64,000 bases of DNA from Aulostomus chinensis. Lineage: Eukaryota; Chordata; Actinopteri; Syngnathiformes; Aulostomidae. Shown here one piece after another: positions 48,130-61,100 of this stretch. Where the stretch lies: NCBI GenBank assembly GCA_037954235.1, contig JBBMOA010000016.1, positions 22,257,383-22,321,382 on the forward strand, given 5' to 3'. Made by a program: the position numbers and the translations under genes. The notes below the pieces were generated by a model. The model had not been told where the DNA came from. It saw only the letters and a program-made list of their open reading frames with translations, and did not search any database. Each line of letters starts with the position of its first letter. Within the stretch, counting starts at the first letter, position 1.

Positions 48130-50450
48130 GTTTCACTTCATTTGATAGCCTGGTTCTCAGCACCATGGTACAGTTCCAAAACCTAACAGCTCAAAAACAA
48201 AAATCGTACAAACTGGAGAGAATATGGCGCTCCTCCAAACTGGAGGAGTCACTTATTGTCTGGTAAGATAGCCTTAAAACCTGTAAGCAAGCGCTTCGTC
48301 AAACTAGAGCAGCCTTCTACTCAGCATCAACAGAGGAACACAAGTACAACCCCAGGTTCCTCTTCAGTTCTGTGGCCAGTCACAGCTCTATTGAACCAAG
48401 CATTCCTGTTTCCCTGGGTAGCAAAGATTTCATGGACTTCTTCAATAACAAAATTCTGCGTATTAAAGAGAAAATTAATCTCCTCCTGCCATCAGCTGAC
48501 CTCAGCTGGAACCTATAACCCCAGAAGCCTCAGAGGCAGCTGTAGGACCACACATACACTTTGATAGTTTTTCTCCCATCAGCCTTCATGAGCTTCATAC
48601 AATAATTTCCTCCTCTAAACCATCCACCTGTCTTCTAGACCCCATCCCAACTAAGCAGCTCAAAGACTCTACCCCTCGTTAGCACCTCCCTCTTAGATAT
48701 GCTCAATGTGTCGCATTTATCTGGTTACGTCCCACAGTCCTTTAAAGTAGCAGTAATTTAACCTCTCCTCGAAAAAACAACCCTGGATCCAGAAGTTTTG
48801 GCCAACTACAGACCAATATCAAACCTTCCTTTTCTCTCCAAGACTGGAGAAAGCAGTTGCTAAACAGCTCTGTGACTTCTCCACAGCAACAGCCTATTAG
48901 AGGATTTCCAGTCAGGTTTCAAGTTCATCATAGCACAGAAACAGCACTAGTCAAAGTTACCAGGGACCTCCTACTAGCATCAGATGAGGGGCTGGTCTCT
49001 GTGCTGGTCTTATTAGATCTTAGTGCAGCTTTTGATACCATTGACCACCATATCCTTCTACAGAGACTGGAACCTGTCATTGGCAATGAAGGAACTGCAC
49101 TAAACTGGTTTAGGTCATTTTTTCTAGGTCGATCTCAGTTAGTACTTGTTAATGGTAATCCCGCTGAAACCACTGTAGTCACTTATGGTGTTCCACAAGG
49201 CTCTGTGCTTGGACCAATCCTCTTCACCCTTTATCTGCTTCCTCTTGGTCACATTATTAGGAAACACTCAATTAATTATCACTGCTATGCTGACGACATA
49301 CAGCTGTACTTATCAATGCATCCACATGAAACAAATCAGCTGACTAAACTGGAGGCCTGTCTAAAGGAGATGAAAACATGGATGACCCAAATTTCCTTTT
49401 ATTAAACTCTGACAAAACTGAAGTCATTGTCCTGGGCCCAAAACACCTCAGAAACACCCTACCTGATGAGAAAGGTACCCTGGATGGCCCCCAGCACTAC
49501 CGTACGGAACCTAGGAGTTCTCTTTGATCAGGATCTGTCCTTCAACTCCCACATTAAGCAAATCTCTAGGACTGCTTTCTTTCTTTCATTTACAAAACAT
49601 TGCTAAGATCAGACACATCCTGTCTCAAAAAGATGCAGGAAAAACTAGTCCATGCTTTTGTCACTTCAAGGCTGGATGACTGCAATTCCCTTCTATCAGG
49701 CTTTTGAAGCTTCCAGGATGCAGGGTCACTTGTGGTTCCTAGAGTTCTAAAAGTAGAATAGGAGCCAGAGCCTTCAGGTATCCAGCTCCCCTCCTGTGGA
49801 ACCGTCTCCCAGTTTCACATGCAGACACCCTCTCTACCTTTAAGAGCAGACTGAAGACCTTCCTTTTTGATCAGGCTTATAGTTAGGACTGCTAAGGCTG
49901 GCTGGCCCTTAGATATGCTGCTATAGGCTTAGACTGCTGGGGGATCTCCCATGGTGCACTGGGCTTCTCTCTCCTCCTCTCTTCCCTCTCTGTCCTCCTG
50001 TATGTGTCATATATAAATCATACTCATATGTGTTACTAACTCGTCTTCTTCTCCGGAGCCTTCAGGCTCCCCGCTTCCCAGATCCCGGGTGCTGCTAAAG
50101 GAGGCTGCAGACCTGAAGAGGCTCAAGCTGCCACCTGTAGCTCCACCTGCTCACGTCCCTGTCTGTCCATCAGGCTCCTCCCCTTTCTCTCCTTGATCTC
50201 TGTCTCTCTCTCTTTCCTTCTGTTTATCCGTCTTCCTCCATTATCCTTGTCTCTGCTCTGCTCTCCTGCTCTCTTTCCCCCCCAACCAGGGAGGGTATTA
50301 AAGGCTGATAAGAGCTCCCTTTAAACGTTTCTCTGTTTCATGAGGTGAGCCAGATCTGTATACTACATGGTCTGAGGGGTTTTATAGCCCCTGCTGTGTT
50401 GCCAGGTAGTTAAATCACTGCCAGTTATATGGACATTGTATTTTAATTAC
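48130..50450 (+). mobile_element. Decayed L2/Maui-type LINE
   Basis: Longest open piece 48857-49405 (182 aa) carries reverse-transcriptase signatures: GFPVRFQVHHSTETALVKV, VLLDLSAAFDTIDHHILLQR, GVPQGSVLGPILFTLYLLPL and the catalytic YADD in HCYADDIQLYLS. Upstream, another frame holds NPRFLFSSVASH and DFFNNKI. Downstream, past a frameshift near 49385, come DKTEVIVLGPK, NLGVLFDQDLSFNSHI and VHAFVTSRLDDCNS. The 3' part matches the usual untranslated tail, including CTGGGGGATCTCCCATGGTGCACTG. No endonuclease domain is seen, so it is 5'-truncated and inactive. The boundaries are approximate; 50040-50450 may be tail or a separate repeat. Confidence 0.88.
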
Positions 50451-52142
50451 ATCCAGTTTTAGGAGGAGTAGTCGTGTACATGTTTTTTGCCAACTGCTGG
50501 TTATTGCTAAGGGTTTTTTTTGTATTTTTTTTTTGTGGTCCTGTGATTTGTCCCAACCCGTTTACCAATAATTCTTCTCCCAGTGTCCTGCCAGATGGAG
50601 TGATGAACTGTGGGAGTCCCTCTCCCCTTCACTGGGTGTGGTGTGTGTGTATGTGTGGTCTTGCTGTATTCAGACACTGGCACACCAGTGGTGTCCGGCC
50701 CTTTTGCACTCAAGTAACCCCCTGTGAGTCTGGCTCTTGTAGAGATGGAGGTGACTTGATGAGCTAGTCGTATGGGTTTCTGTGGAGCTTGAGGCTGCTT
50801 CATTTCAGAGAAATAGTGACACTTTGTTTGTATTTACTGAAAATACACAGTGATGGTGATACTGAGTGATACACAGGGAGAATCTTGTGCATCTCTAGGA
50901 TTCTTGGGTTTGTAAATCATGAGATGCATCCAGATATTCTGCATCTGGCTAATAATTTGGAGAAAATAACTTGAGTCTGGAAAATGATCTTGACTGATTA
51001 CTTCAAGATGTGCCAGACCTGAAGAGTGATGTTGATGAAAAACCACAACGCTACACCGAGCTTGATTGTTGTCTTCTGCGAGTGTAACCAGTAGGGGGAG
51101 CTGTGGATCTGCATTAGCTCAGGCTGTTGTGGGCCTGCAGACTCCAGGTCTCCCCAGCCTCCCCAGCCTGGAAGGGAGGGAGGTTTATTCACAGTAAGAG
51201 GGCCAGAACCAGGGAGCTGTGTGACATTTAATCATGCCTCCGGTGCATACGGGATCATTAGCATCTATGGAAAACAACGGTAACAAGTGCCAAATGAAGG
51301 ATCCCTCACAATCACCTGTCTGCTCAGCACACATCACAAATCAGTTCCTGCAGCTCAGTATGAACTCAACAATCACCAAACAGCAAAACAATCAAGTTGA
51401 TAATTTCATGTAGATGATATAATTGTGCTAATTTCTTTCCATCGCTCACTCAGACGATAAATATCTGGTAACTGCATAGATAATAAGCAGAGGAGGAATG
51501 CTTAAATAAACACCAATCTACCATCTCCTTATTTTCTCCAATTAAGGAACACAGTATTTCTTCAGTCTGGCTCATTGCATACTTTATCCAGAGATAAAGA
51601 TTTATTAGTCTCCTCTGAATTATTGTTGTCTTCCTGGTTAACAAATTAAAAACCTGCATTATCAATTTTTGCCACCTGTGGGCAGTACAACTAAACACAA
51701 CTGATGTCACGTGACAAGTCCACATGGTGAATATGTTAGCAAACAGTTGTTTACTCATCAAGGACACGTGGAGCTGCACCATCCTCCATTTGAAGCACCT
51801 GCTTTTTTTGTTTACAGATTAAACCTCTACGTGTTACCTACTGATTGCTGTTTCTTGGATTATTCGTAGATTAAGTTATTTACAGCAGATATCATCTGCA
51901 CGACAAAGTGTTTGAGTTATTCATTCCTTGACATTTACACCACCAAAACAATGTCCTGTCTCATTTGACCAGTATCTAAGATAAGAAACTCGCCATGTTT
52001 CCAATCTTCCAAAGCTGTCGCGCTTGTGCGAGCAGGGTTATTGGATGTATTGAGGTCACTTCCTCTGAGAGCAGTGTGGTCACTGAAGCAGTGCTCTAGT
52101 CAGTGGCCTGGACTATGTAGCCAGGGGGTAAAATAGACTCAC
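50451..52142. other. No gene seen
   Basis: AT-rich non-coding DNA. Contains CCAGTAGGGGGAGCT (51088-51102), close to the CTCF core, next to a GC-rich patch (51110-51180). Open frames have no recognisable product. Confidence 0.6.
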
Positions 52143-52256
52143 CAGTCAGGAGTGTCTCCCCATAGTCCCAGGGGTTGGAGCACTCGATTACTCTGTGCAG
52201 CCTCATTCCAGAAGGAGCCGTTTGCTCTGCTCTGTGTGTTTTAGGAATCAACCTTG
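52143..52256 (-). other. Exon-like open segment of unknown gene
   Basis: On minus, a pyrimidine-rich acceptor TTTTGTCTTCACAG is followed by 114 nt open in one frame and then a TG|GTGAGT donor. It is a symmetric phase 1-1 exon of 38 codons reading ARLIPKTHRAEQ, then TAPSGMRLHRVIEC, then SNPWDYGETLLTG. I do not recognise the sequence and see no partner exons nearby. It could be a real exon of a long-intron gene or a chance arrangement. Confidence 0.25.
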
Positions 52257-53111
52257 CTGTGAAGACAAAACTATCACCCACCAGCAGACATCAAAATCAG
52301 CATGACAGTTGCGGACGCACATGACTTGTCTGATAGTGTTGTTATCTTCCCTGCCGGTGCATCAATCACAAGTTTTTGCTGTAAAGTTTTAGCCCACTTA
52401 ACCTCTAGTGAACTCAGTCAACTGGAGCATGACCACATGCTGGGTCTCGCCGGAGGCTCCCGTTGATTTTTACTCTGGACCCCTCAAGAACCGTCCGAGG
52501 GTGCCCGTGTTGTTTAAAGGGCCACATGAGTGATTTAGCGTGTTTTTTAAACCCAGCCACAACTCACGAAAACTTACTTGTTTGCCCAAAACTGCATAAA
52601 CATGTCTTTCTTTTCTTGTTCACGGGTTTAAAATCCATTGGTCTGGTCCGGTGCTACTTCATGAAGATTCATTTTAGCTGGCAGAGACGAATTCTGACAC
52701 GTTGAGTCAGATGCATTTACCCTGCTTTTTTTTTTTTTTTGTACAACAAAGGATACTCTGTCACCTAAAATTTAACAAGATATTTCTACGGACAAGAGCT
52801 TTATTTTGCATCAGCTTGGTCTTGAACTCATAACCTCAGACTCTAAAGTCAGGTGATGATCTTGTTGACCTTCAAGCTCAAACTGAAACTGACTTCACTC
52901 ACTGACTCCTCGCCGAGGTTGCAAGTAGCAGCTGAGACTCAAATAAAGGTATCGGGTCAAAATTCTCAGAGTTTGCGTATTTTGTCTGGACGACGGGGAA
53001 ATGAAAGTTTAAAGATGCTTTTCTGTGTCAAATAAGTTCCATGACAGAATTTAAAATGCTTTTATTCATAGATAGATCGACAGATAGACAGATAAATAGA
53101 TAGATAGATAC

Positions 53112-53146
<35 letters not shown>

Positions 53147-54929
53147 CAAATAGATAGATAGATAGACAGACAGATAGATAGATAGATAGATAGACAGAAC
53201 ACACTGCAATGACATTGAATATTGTCATTTTTTTAAATGAATATTTAAGGATTTTTTATGTCATAATTTGCACTTGCTTTTTACAATAAAAAACTTTGAT
53301 GTCACTTTATTATTGCTGTTTTTGTTGTTCTTTGTCCAGAATTTTAAGAGTTGAAAATTCAAAATCTGGACAAACTCTGTAGCGCCACCATCGGGACAAC
53401 TTGACCACAGTTGTATACAGTGGGAATTATGTGCAAAGATCAGTTCTTTTTAGAATAATTCAATTGCATAAATAATTGAGCTCTGCAAAATTTCATGTAT
53501 GTCTGTTTATAAATGCATAAACAGAATTTTTGTTTTCAATTTTTCCAACAACGGATTCTCTGCCTTTTATTATATAATTATTCGGTTTGATATGATGTTT
53601 GCCCTCTGTTTAGCAGCACAGAGAGGAAGTGGGGATGACTTTGTTTGGCCCACATTCACTACAATGGACTCCTCGTCATGATTTCACAGTAGTAAGAAGT
53701 ACATTGACATGTAGGCTAAAGTTCCCAAATGTGGCTTCTCTTTAACCTCTTTTCACATTTATCACCGTGTCAAACTGTCTGTTTGCTTTCGTTATTAACA
53801 GATTATTTATATTCTAGATGTAAGTTTCTGTGTGATGGTCAGCAGAAAGAGAGGGATGGAGAAGAAGAGGGGAGAGAGAGAGACAGAGAGACAGAGAGAG
53901 AGCAGTAAGAACCAGTTATAAAAGTGGGTTAACAGTGATGTCAACATTGTTATGCTGAGAAAATATACAATTTTTGGCCACTGAATGCTTTCACAGGGCA
54001 CCGTATGTAGGTGACATTCTCATCAAGGCTCCCAGAATCACCGGGGCAAGACATCACATGCAAGAGGAATAAAGGCCCCCCCCCCAAAAAAAATCATTAA
54101 AATAAGTTAATTCATTCTTAATACATTCTTTACTTTAAAAAAAAAACAGCGGCCATTTTGGAGAAAAAAACAAACAAACACCTTCTTCAACTCCAGTCGG
54201 TCAGCAGGGTCTCTCCACAACACCGACAGTAAAACCTCGCTCAAACACTTCCACGTCAGTTACATGAAACTCATCCCTCATATGAGATGAAAAAAGAATA
54301 ACAAACACCGCAAGTCTCAGGAAACAAAAAAGGTTGTCCAAAGTGTCGTTTATGAGCTGCAGCAGAAGCTGGCGTAGACGCCTCAACACTCACTTCCACT
54401 TTCCACCTGACACAAGCGCCTGAAGGCTCACGCTTGTATGAAGTTACAACTGCGAGCCTCGTTCTCACTTCTCATATTTACTCTTCGGAAAAATACCCAG
54501 CCAACGTCCCATGAGAGCAGAGCTGTCAGACAGAAATAATATTTTCACATTGTTGTATTTTGGCTGTTGAACGCTGCTGGATGGTGTTTGTCAGCTGCTG
54601 CTCCTCACACCCCCGCCTTGCTCCGCTGAACCAGCTCATCTGTAATTCTGTCATACTTTACAAAATGAAGTTAACCAGAAAAGAGGTCTGTCTACATCTG
54701 AATAATTCAAGCAAACAAATGTGTCTCCAAAGTAAAATATTCTCTCCAGAATGTTATTTCCAAGAAGCACCTGTTGCAAGATATCACTGCAAAAGGAACA
54801 CGGCGACTTTTGCGGGATATTCGCCTGCTGTCCATCAAACGGAATCGTTGTTTGACTGCAGGGATGGAAGCAAGGTTGTGCTTCGCATTTGCTGTTAAAA
54901 CATCCTTTTGAGATGATTTTTCTCTACTG
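52257..54929. other. No gene seen; contains GATA microsatellite
   Basis: Non-coding. Holds the GATA tract at 53069-53198, a GA-rich stretch near 53845-53905, and a minus-strand GGTGGCGCTA motif (about 53380-53391) resembling a CTCF core. Open frames match nothing known. Confidence 0.6.
53069..53198. repeat. (GATA)n microsatellite
   Basis: About 130 bases of GATA/GACA tetranucleotides with a few interruptions. Bkm-like GATA repeats are common in fish. Confidence 0.97.
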
Positions 54930-55075
54930 ACCCGTCACTAGCATCTATTGCAGCTAAGCTAACAGGCCATTAGCTGGGGCCCTGGAGCTTCAGAATGCAC
55001 ACAGAGAGGAGTCTGTATCTGCGTGTGTGGCTCTAAAAATGAACAATAATTGTATTTCCTGAACCAAAATATTGC
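54930..55075 (-). repeat. Foldback-family dispersed repeat, single arm
   Basis: Contains GCAGCTAAGCTAACAGG, then GCCCTGGAGCTTCAGAATGC, ACAGAGAGGAG and GGCTCTAAAAATGAACAATA. It resembles the 1080-1300 copy segment by segment in the same orientation, and shares the AGCTAAGCTAAC core with the two-armed copies. Confidence 0.6.
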
Positions 55076-58000
55076 TTAAAAAATATGTAACACTTCAGTC
55101 AGATTTGCCTCGCAGTGATTGCGAAGGGGAAATATTCAGTTAATTGTCACTTGACGGGTCTGCTGGCGTTTTTTTTGTTTTGTTTTGTTTTTTTTCATTG
55201 CACATGAGTGACAGCTCAGCAGGTGTGTGTGTGAGTGTGTGTCATTTACTAAGTTTAATAGTGTACTCTCCCCACTGACAGCCTGGCAATACTGTCGACT
55301 GGCAAACTTCCTGTCAACTTCCTGCCTCCCCCCCATCTTCATGTAGTCATGGCCTCACCTTGCAGCTCTGGAGGTCAAGGCCACAGCAGAAGACTCGCAG
55401 GGTAAATGTTTAATAAGTGGCGGAGTCGCCCCCATCTGGAGTTCAGCAGTTCATCGCCGAGCAGCAGGGGAGGCGGCAGTGTCGGCAGGATCCTCAGAGA
55501 CCTGCGCCACTCACGTACTCCCCTGTATTCTCCTGCAAAAATGACACCTCCTGACAGCCCAGCTGTTGTGGCAATTTCAGATGTGTGTGAGATGATGTGC
55601 TCGTGATGTTAGCGCAGGCAAATAAAAATAGGTTTACCGCAGTGGGTTTTTTTTTTTTGAAGAAGAAGAAACATTATCTGCATGTCAGAGTTTGAGCAAA
55701 AGGGAACAACCACCAACGCCAACGTTTACTGCTCTGACAAACATGTGAACATCCTCCTCATCACTGCCGTGAACAGATCGGCCTGGAGTCACGCTAGAAT
55801 TTGCTTCTAAATGATTCAGAAGGAGGCATCTACTTCTGCACTTGCACTAGCAGAGACAACTCGATCACCATGTGCTATTAAAAGTTGTGCTCTGGCATGT
55901 TTATGGTGTAGAAGTAAGTAATTAGGCCCGGGCAGAATGGAACAAGGTGACTTGAGAGCGTAATTTAATGATAAGTGACAGTAAATGCAGGATCCTCTGG
56001 CAGCTCTGATTAATGGAGCTCAGAGCACTCTGCTTTGCATTTTTTAACAAGGTTGCAGGGAAATAAAACAGTGTCCAGCTCATCAACTGGCAGACGAACT
56101 GAATGATGGAATGAGTCGACAAGAATTTAATCGCTGTAGTAATATTTGTGGATTCATGTTTGCTCCTTCCTCTTTGTGTCAGTAGTAATTACGCCAGCAC
56201 CTATGGGAGCGGCAGGGAGGGAGATGAAAGCGTCGAGAAACCAGGACATGAACAAAGCCAGAAACAGAGAGGGGGCGCCAACGCTTGAACACCGAGCCAT
56301 GACAGACAGCCTTTGGGGCTGTTTTATTCAGCTGCCAGGAGCTTTTTAGGATTCGTTTTATCTGCTCTGCCTACCCACCCACCCACACGCCCACCCCTCT
56401 GGATGGTGCTCCAGATGATTTGTGTCCAGTTTGGCTTCACTCAAGCCAACTCAGCCTCTAAAAGCAGATACACTCCGCCTCTTTCTCCCACATCAGCCTG
56501 TCCGTCGTGTGTTTGAGAGCCGCTAAACGTTTCTACCTGAGTGGGATTTGAAAGGCCAACCCAGGCTCTTACATTTATTCTTCCAAAATAAAAACCCAAC
56601 ACTCAAAATATATGGTGACTCTTGAACAGACAGAAAAAAAAAAACAAAAAACACATATTTTGATGGGTATTTTTTCTCTTTTTAAAAAATATTAAAATAT
56701 AAACATGTTTATTTAGCTTCCTGTACCAATGAATTTGATCTTTCCGTGATTTTTTGATACTAATCTAAATGAGAGCTAGTGGTATTGTAGCTGAAGGAGC
56801 CTGCAGCTGGGGAGCTGAGGAGGACTGGGTCACCTCTATGGATCTTTACTAGGACTCTTTGGGCTGCTGGTGTGATCATCATGATATTTCAGCCAATTCA
56901 AAGGTGACTCACATTGGAAAGAAGTTCATATTCATAATTTTCATTATATTTATTTTATTTTTTGCAATTTAAGTTAGAAAAACGTGATCGTCTGTATATT
57001 ATATCATATTATATTATATTATATTATTTTACTTGAGTAAATACCTGAATCAGTACTTTACGCTGGAATGGAGGCTGCTCACGCCACCTCTGTGTATTTA
57101 TTCACTCGTTTATAAATTTGTGTGGTTGGTGTGACGAGCACTTGTGTGTTTTCTGTTGCTGCTGCATTGAGACGGTACAATCACCACAAAGATTTCTGTA
57201 TTTAACCTGATAAAGCAGCACTTTGAAAAGCCCCAGAAGGGATGAACAGAGTTGCATCAAATTCAATGCACCTCACATCTGGGCTCTCCAAAATCCTTTT
57301 AGGGATGCTTGAATGTCCCTGTTGCTGTCTATCAGCTCCTGGGTTCTTCATCAGACCCAAATTAGTGGCATTAAACTCAGGGAACCATCTCATAAATGGA
57401 TTTCTTGTTGAGTGCGAAGCCTCACGGGGAACCCGTACCATGTGGCCATCTGCCTTTGTACCTTAGCCTCTTGAGCCACTTTCCTAGAAATCGACACCCG
57501 GCAGTCTGAATTACACCCACCACCCTGTCTGCATTTCCTTTTTCTGTGAGCACCGTCTCTTGTTTTGTTCACCATGAACACGTGCTGCACTTGGTCAACG
57601 CAGCAGTACCTCTCTGCAGTGAGCATTTAAGATAATGTCATGCAAGGCTTTCTTCACGTTGTACATAATTTCTGGTGAATGGTTTAAAGCGATACAAGTA
57701 CATGCACCTTCTTTCAAGGCTGGGAGACTGCACATCCTTTTTCTTTAAAATATTTCAAGCACCGTTGCATCTGTGCCCTCCTTTAGCACATCAGCTCACA
57801 ATCCTCTGCTTTTATGACAGCGCTGTGCCAGATAAACTCTCAAAGCTCTTAAAATGTGCTTGGTAGATGTAGAGTAGGTGGCAGAAGCTGAGGAAAGCAC
57901 ACACTTTACTGCCTTTGTGCTGCTGTAAATGATCTTATATAGTCTGACAATACAATTTCTCTGAAGTTAATATATAAATGTCAACATTTGAGAGTTTATT

Positions 58001-58199
58001 TTAGCATCTTGATTTTAGTTTCCTTCAAATGGTCAAACGTTGGAACAATCCAGGATGTTTTTAACACCATGAGACTTCAAATTAGATTATTGTGCTTTTA
58101 CTAGGGAGTAGGGAAAGGGAGGGGTTAATTATCCAGTATTTTTGGAAATGCAGTAATAATCCATTCATTTAACGGCACTGTGTCGAGGGTGTGATGTCC
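55076..58199. other. No gene seen
   Basis: Non-coding, with an ATATT tandem run (about 56998-57030) and AGAGGGGGCGCCA (about 56268-56280), a CTCF-core-like motif. The open frame at 57202-57441 matches no family I know. Confidence 0.55.
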
Positions 58200-61100
58200 G
58201 GACAGTAAAACATCTAAAGGAGGCCAGACACAATCTGAAAAAGAGGATGAAACACACCTTTACAGACTGACGGTAAACCGGGTGTGTGGTGCTGCACTGA
58301 GGCTGGAGCTGGATTTCATCAGATGCTGTACATGTCAGTCATGGATGAATATCGTGACATTATCACTCTATCAGCGACTGTCCTACTCAGCACCTGGATT
58401 TGTTTCTCTCCCATCTGCCGGCTGTCTGTGAGGACAATGCGTGGCCACACCAGTCGCCAGCCAAATTGGCCGGCTCTATTTGGGGCCACAGGCCAAGTTG
58501 GCTTCCCTGTGGAGTGGCACTTGGATATTTGGTGTACCCACTGTTCCGCTGCTAATTGTGCGGCAGCAAAGGCCACACTTTCTAAAGAGCTCCCTCCCCC
58601 CCTCCATCGCCCCATTGTGTTTTCCTGTTTTGCCAATGACAGGGCCAACCACATGAGACAAGGCCAGGCTGTGTGGATGCATATTTGGATTACATTTCCT
58701 ACCTACCCTTTTGTGCTCTTTTCTTTTGTTGGCTTGGTTGTTTGTCACAGGAAGCAGTCAGTACAACATCTGGTAATTAGACAAATGTCGTGAAGTGCAC
58801 CATGCTGATTAAAATACTTATTTTCTGAATAATAATAAAAACACCTGGATAAACCCTCGAGTTGTTTTTCAGACATTTTGACTGGTTGCAGTGAGACCTT
58901 TAGGGGGCACTGTTGTATCAGGCTATCTTCCACACCAAGCTGGGGGGGTGGGGGGTGGTGGCAGGGTTGTCTACCACCATATCTGTGTTTGTGTCCTCAC
59001 TTTGTAAGACAATGGCACTATATTCTTATCCAATCTAACCCCTCCAGCTGGAGAAAGAGACGGACTGCTTGGCACTTTCCCTATTGCAGCAAATTAAATC
59101 AGAATCCCATTATAGAAAAACAGATAACGCTCCCACAATTCAATACCACCACTGTAGGAGCAAAACAGGAAATATGGTGCATGTTGACTGCAGGATGTAT
59201 ATCACTTTAGAGTGGAATAATTTAATGGTTCCCAATCAGGAGAGTCCATTAATCGATTGCCTACATGATTCTGACTGATAACCGTTCTGCTAATAGAACT
59301 GACAAGCTTGAGTGAGTTATGGCTGAAATATTGGAAGATTGTTGATCCCCAGCATGAACAAAATAGGTCCTGGGAACATACCAGTTTTATAGCATATGTA
59401 ATTAGCTATAGGTCACATTGTCTATGCTTTAAAAGCAGGGCTCCGAGCATCTAGATAATTCATAATGTGCTGTATAATCTCCGTGACCTTGCCCTGACTA
59501 TTTCATTGCACCGCTCCCCTCAAAACCGTTGACTGGCCTGCCCCTCACATCTCACCTCGCACTTTTCGCCAACAGTTAAACACACTCCCTCCTCAGGTAT
59601 TTGAATATGGATACCATCGTTCACGGTGTTATTGGCCTCTTTCTCCCGCCGTCCTTTATTACAAATGATCTCTCAGCTCTAATGAGTACATGTCTAAAAA
59701 TACCCTCCTTGTCCACAGAGCTGGATGTGTCGTATTGGGCTTTAACAAATGTTAATGGTTATGGAACATCAGAGTGGTGTAATGAATAGAGGCACGGCTA
59801 CTCTGACTTAATTTAAAGAGAATATTAATATTCAACATGCATCCGCACTCACCAACTGAATTCCACAGCCGTGGATTCCGTTTAGATGCACCCCCGCACC
59901 CCTTCTGGCTACCTTCTTAACATACCGGTGGTGTTCCCTGTTGCCATGGTAACACCACATAACCTTTCCTGTGAGGTCGAGCCGTGTCAGTGTGTTGCTA
60001 GAAAGATTTCATCCCCCCTTCAAAGGCCCAGCTCTCCACTCATTGGTGGTCTTTGCAGTTGGAACTGTTCTCCGGTTTGACGGATGAGGGAAACGTTCCA
60101 ACTGGACTCAGTCTCAGGGTGAAAGAAAAAGTGAGGTGATGGATGGAGCCGTCACCACCCTCATCTAATTAACTGACAGGGTCCCCTCATTTCCTGCATG
60201 AAGTTCCAATGACTCGATTCATGGAGAAATGTGCGCTTGTGCCAACCTCCACGAGGGCATGAAACAGGAACACATTTGAATCTGGTTTATCTTTGCTTAA
60301 GATATATTGGCAGTTAATACGGAAGAGGTGAGAGGGAGAGATAAGTGAAATATTTATCTCGCAGTTTGTTTAGGTTTGGGCCAATAGGGGCGCTTTGGAG
60401 CTTTTGCCTGTAGTGTTGCTTCCTGAGCTATTGCTTGGCTCCGTTTTGCATCAAGTTTGAAAGTGAGGAAAACAGCTAGCTCAGTTCATAGTTCAAAAAA
60501 TAAACTACCAACAACACCAGAGTGCACTCAAACTTAAGGACGTGAGACTGGGCGGACCTCAGAATGAGACATATCCTGATGTACAGTACAGAGTTGCAAA
60601 GACAACCGGCTGTGTTCCACCTGGGTAATTATATGCACATCTTGTTGTACTGGTAACTTAACAGTAAAACTCATTTAAAACGTATGCACTTACATGGCAG
60701 ATCTTGCAAATGACACTTGTTTTTTGGGTTGTTTTCTTTCTTTTTTTTAAACTCATTTCTCCCTGGTTTTTCATTTTAAACCAAAGTGCACCCACATGCT
60801 GCAGAGGCTGCTCTGATACTGTCCACCACGACAGTCACAATCTTCTGACTCAAACAGCACCGGGGCATAGAGGTGACAGGAGGCAGCAAGCGGTTCAGCA
60901 ACATCCACATGAGAAGACACATTTTTTTTCGATGTATTGACACAAGGAGATGGACTATCTATGCAGTATCATGAAAAAAACAAATATTGCGATATATTTC
61001 TGTACTGATTTGATTGCACAACTTTATAAGGGAGGGGAGGGAGAACTCCAGGCTGCTGGCCAGGCAAGCTAAAGCCATGCACATTCATTGTAAACATGTT

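Noticed and set aside
48857..49405. Reverse-transcriptase gene as a host gene
   Set aside because: Frames are broken before and after, and the flanks match an L2-type LINE; it is a decayed mobile element.
53028..53228. Minus-strand Leu/Ser/Tyr-rich frame
   Set aside because: Translation of the GATA microsatellite. The tract was also considered as a repeat-spacer (CRISPR-like) array and dismissed as a eukaryotic microsatellite.
58284..58793. 169-aa plus-strand open frame
   Set aside because: No recognisable motif; frames are open on both strands in the same place, which suggests composition rather than selection.
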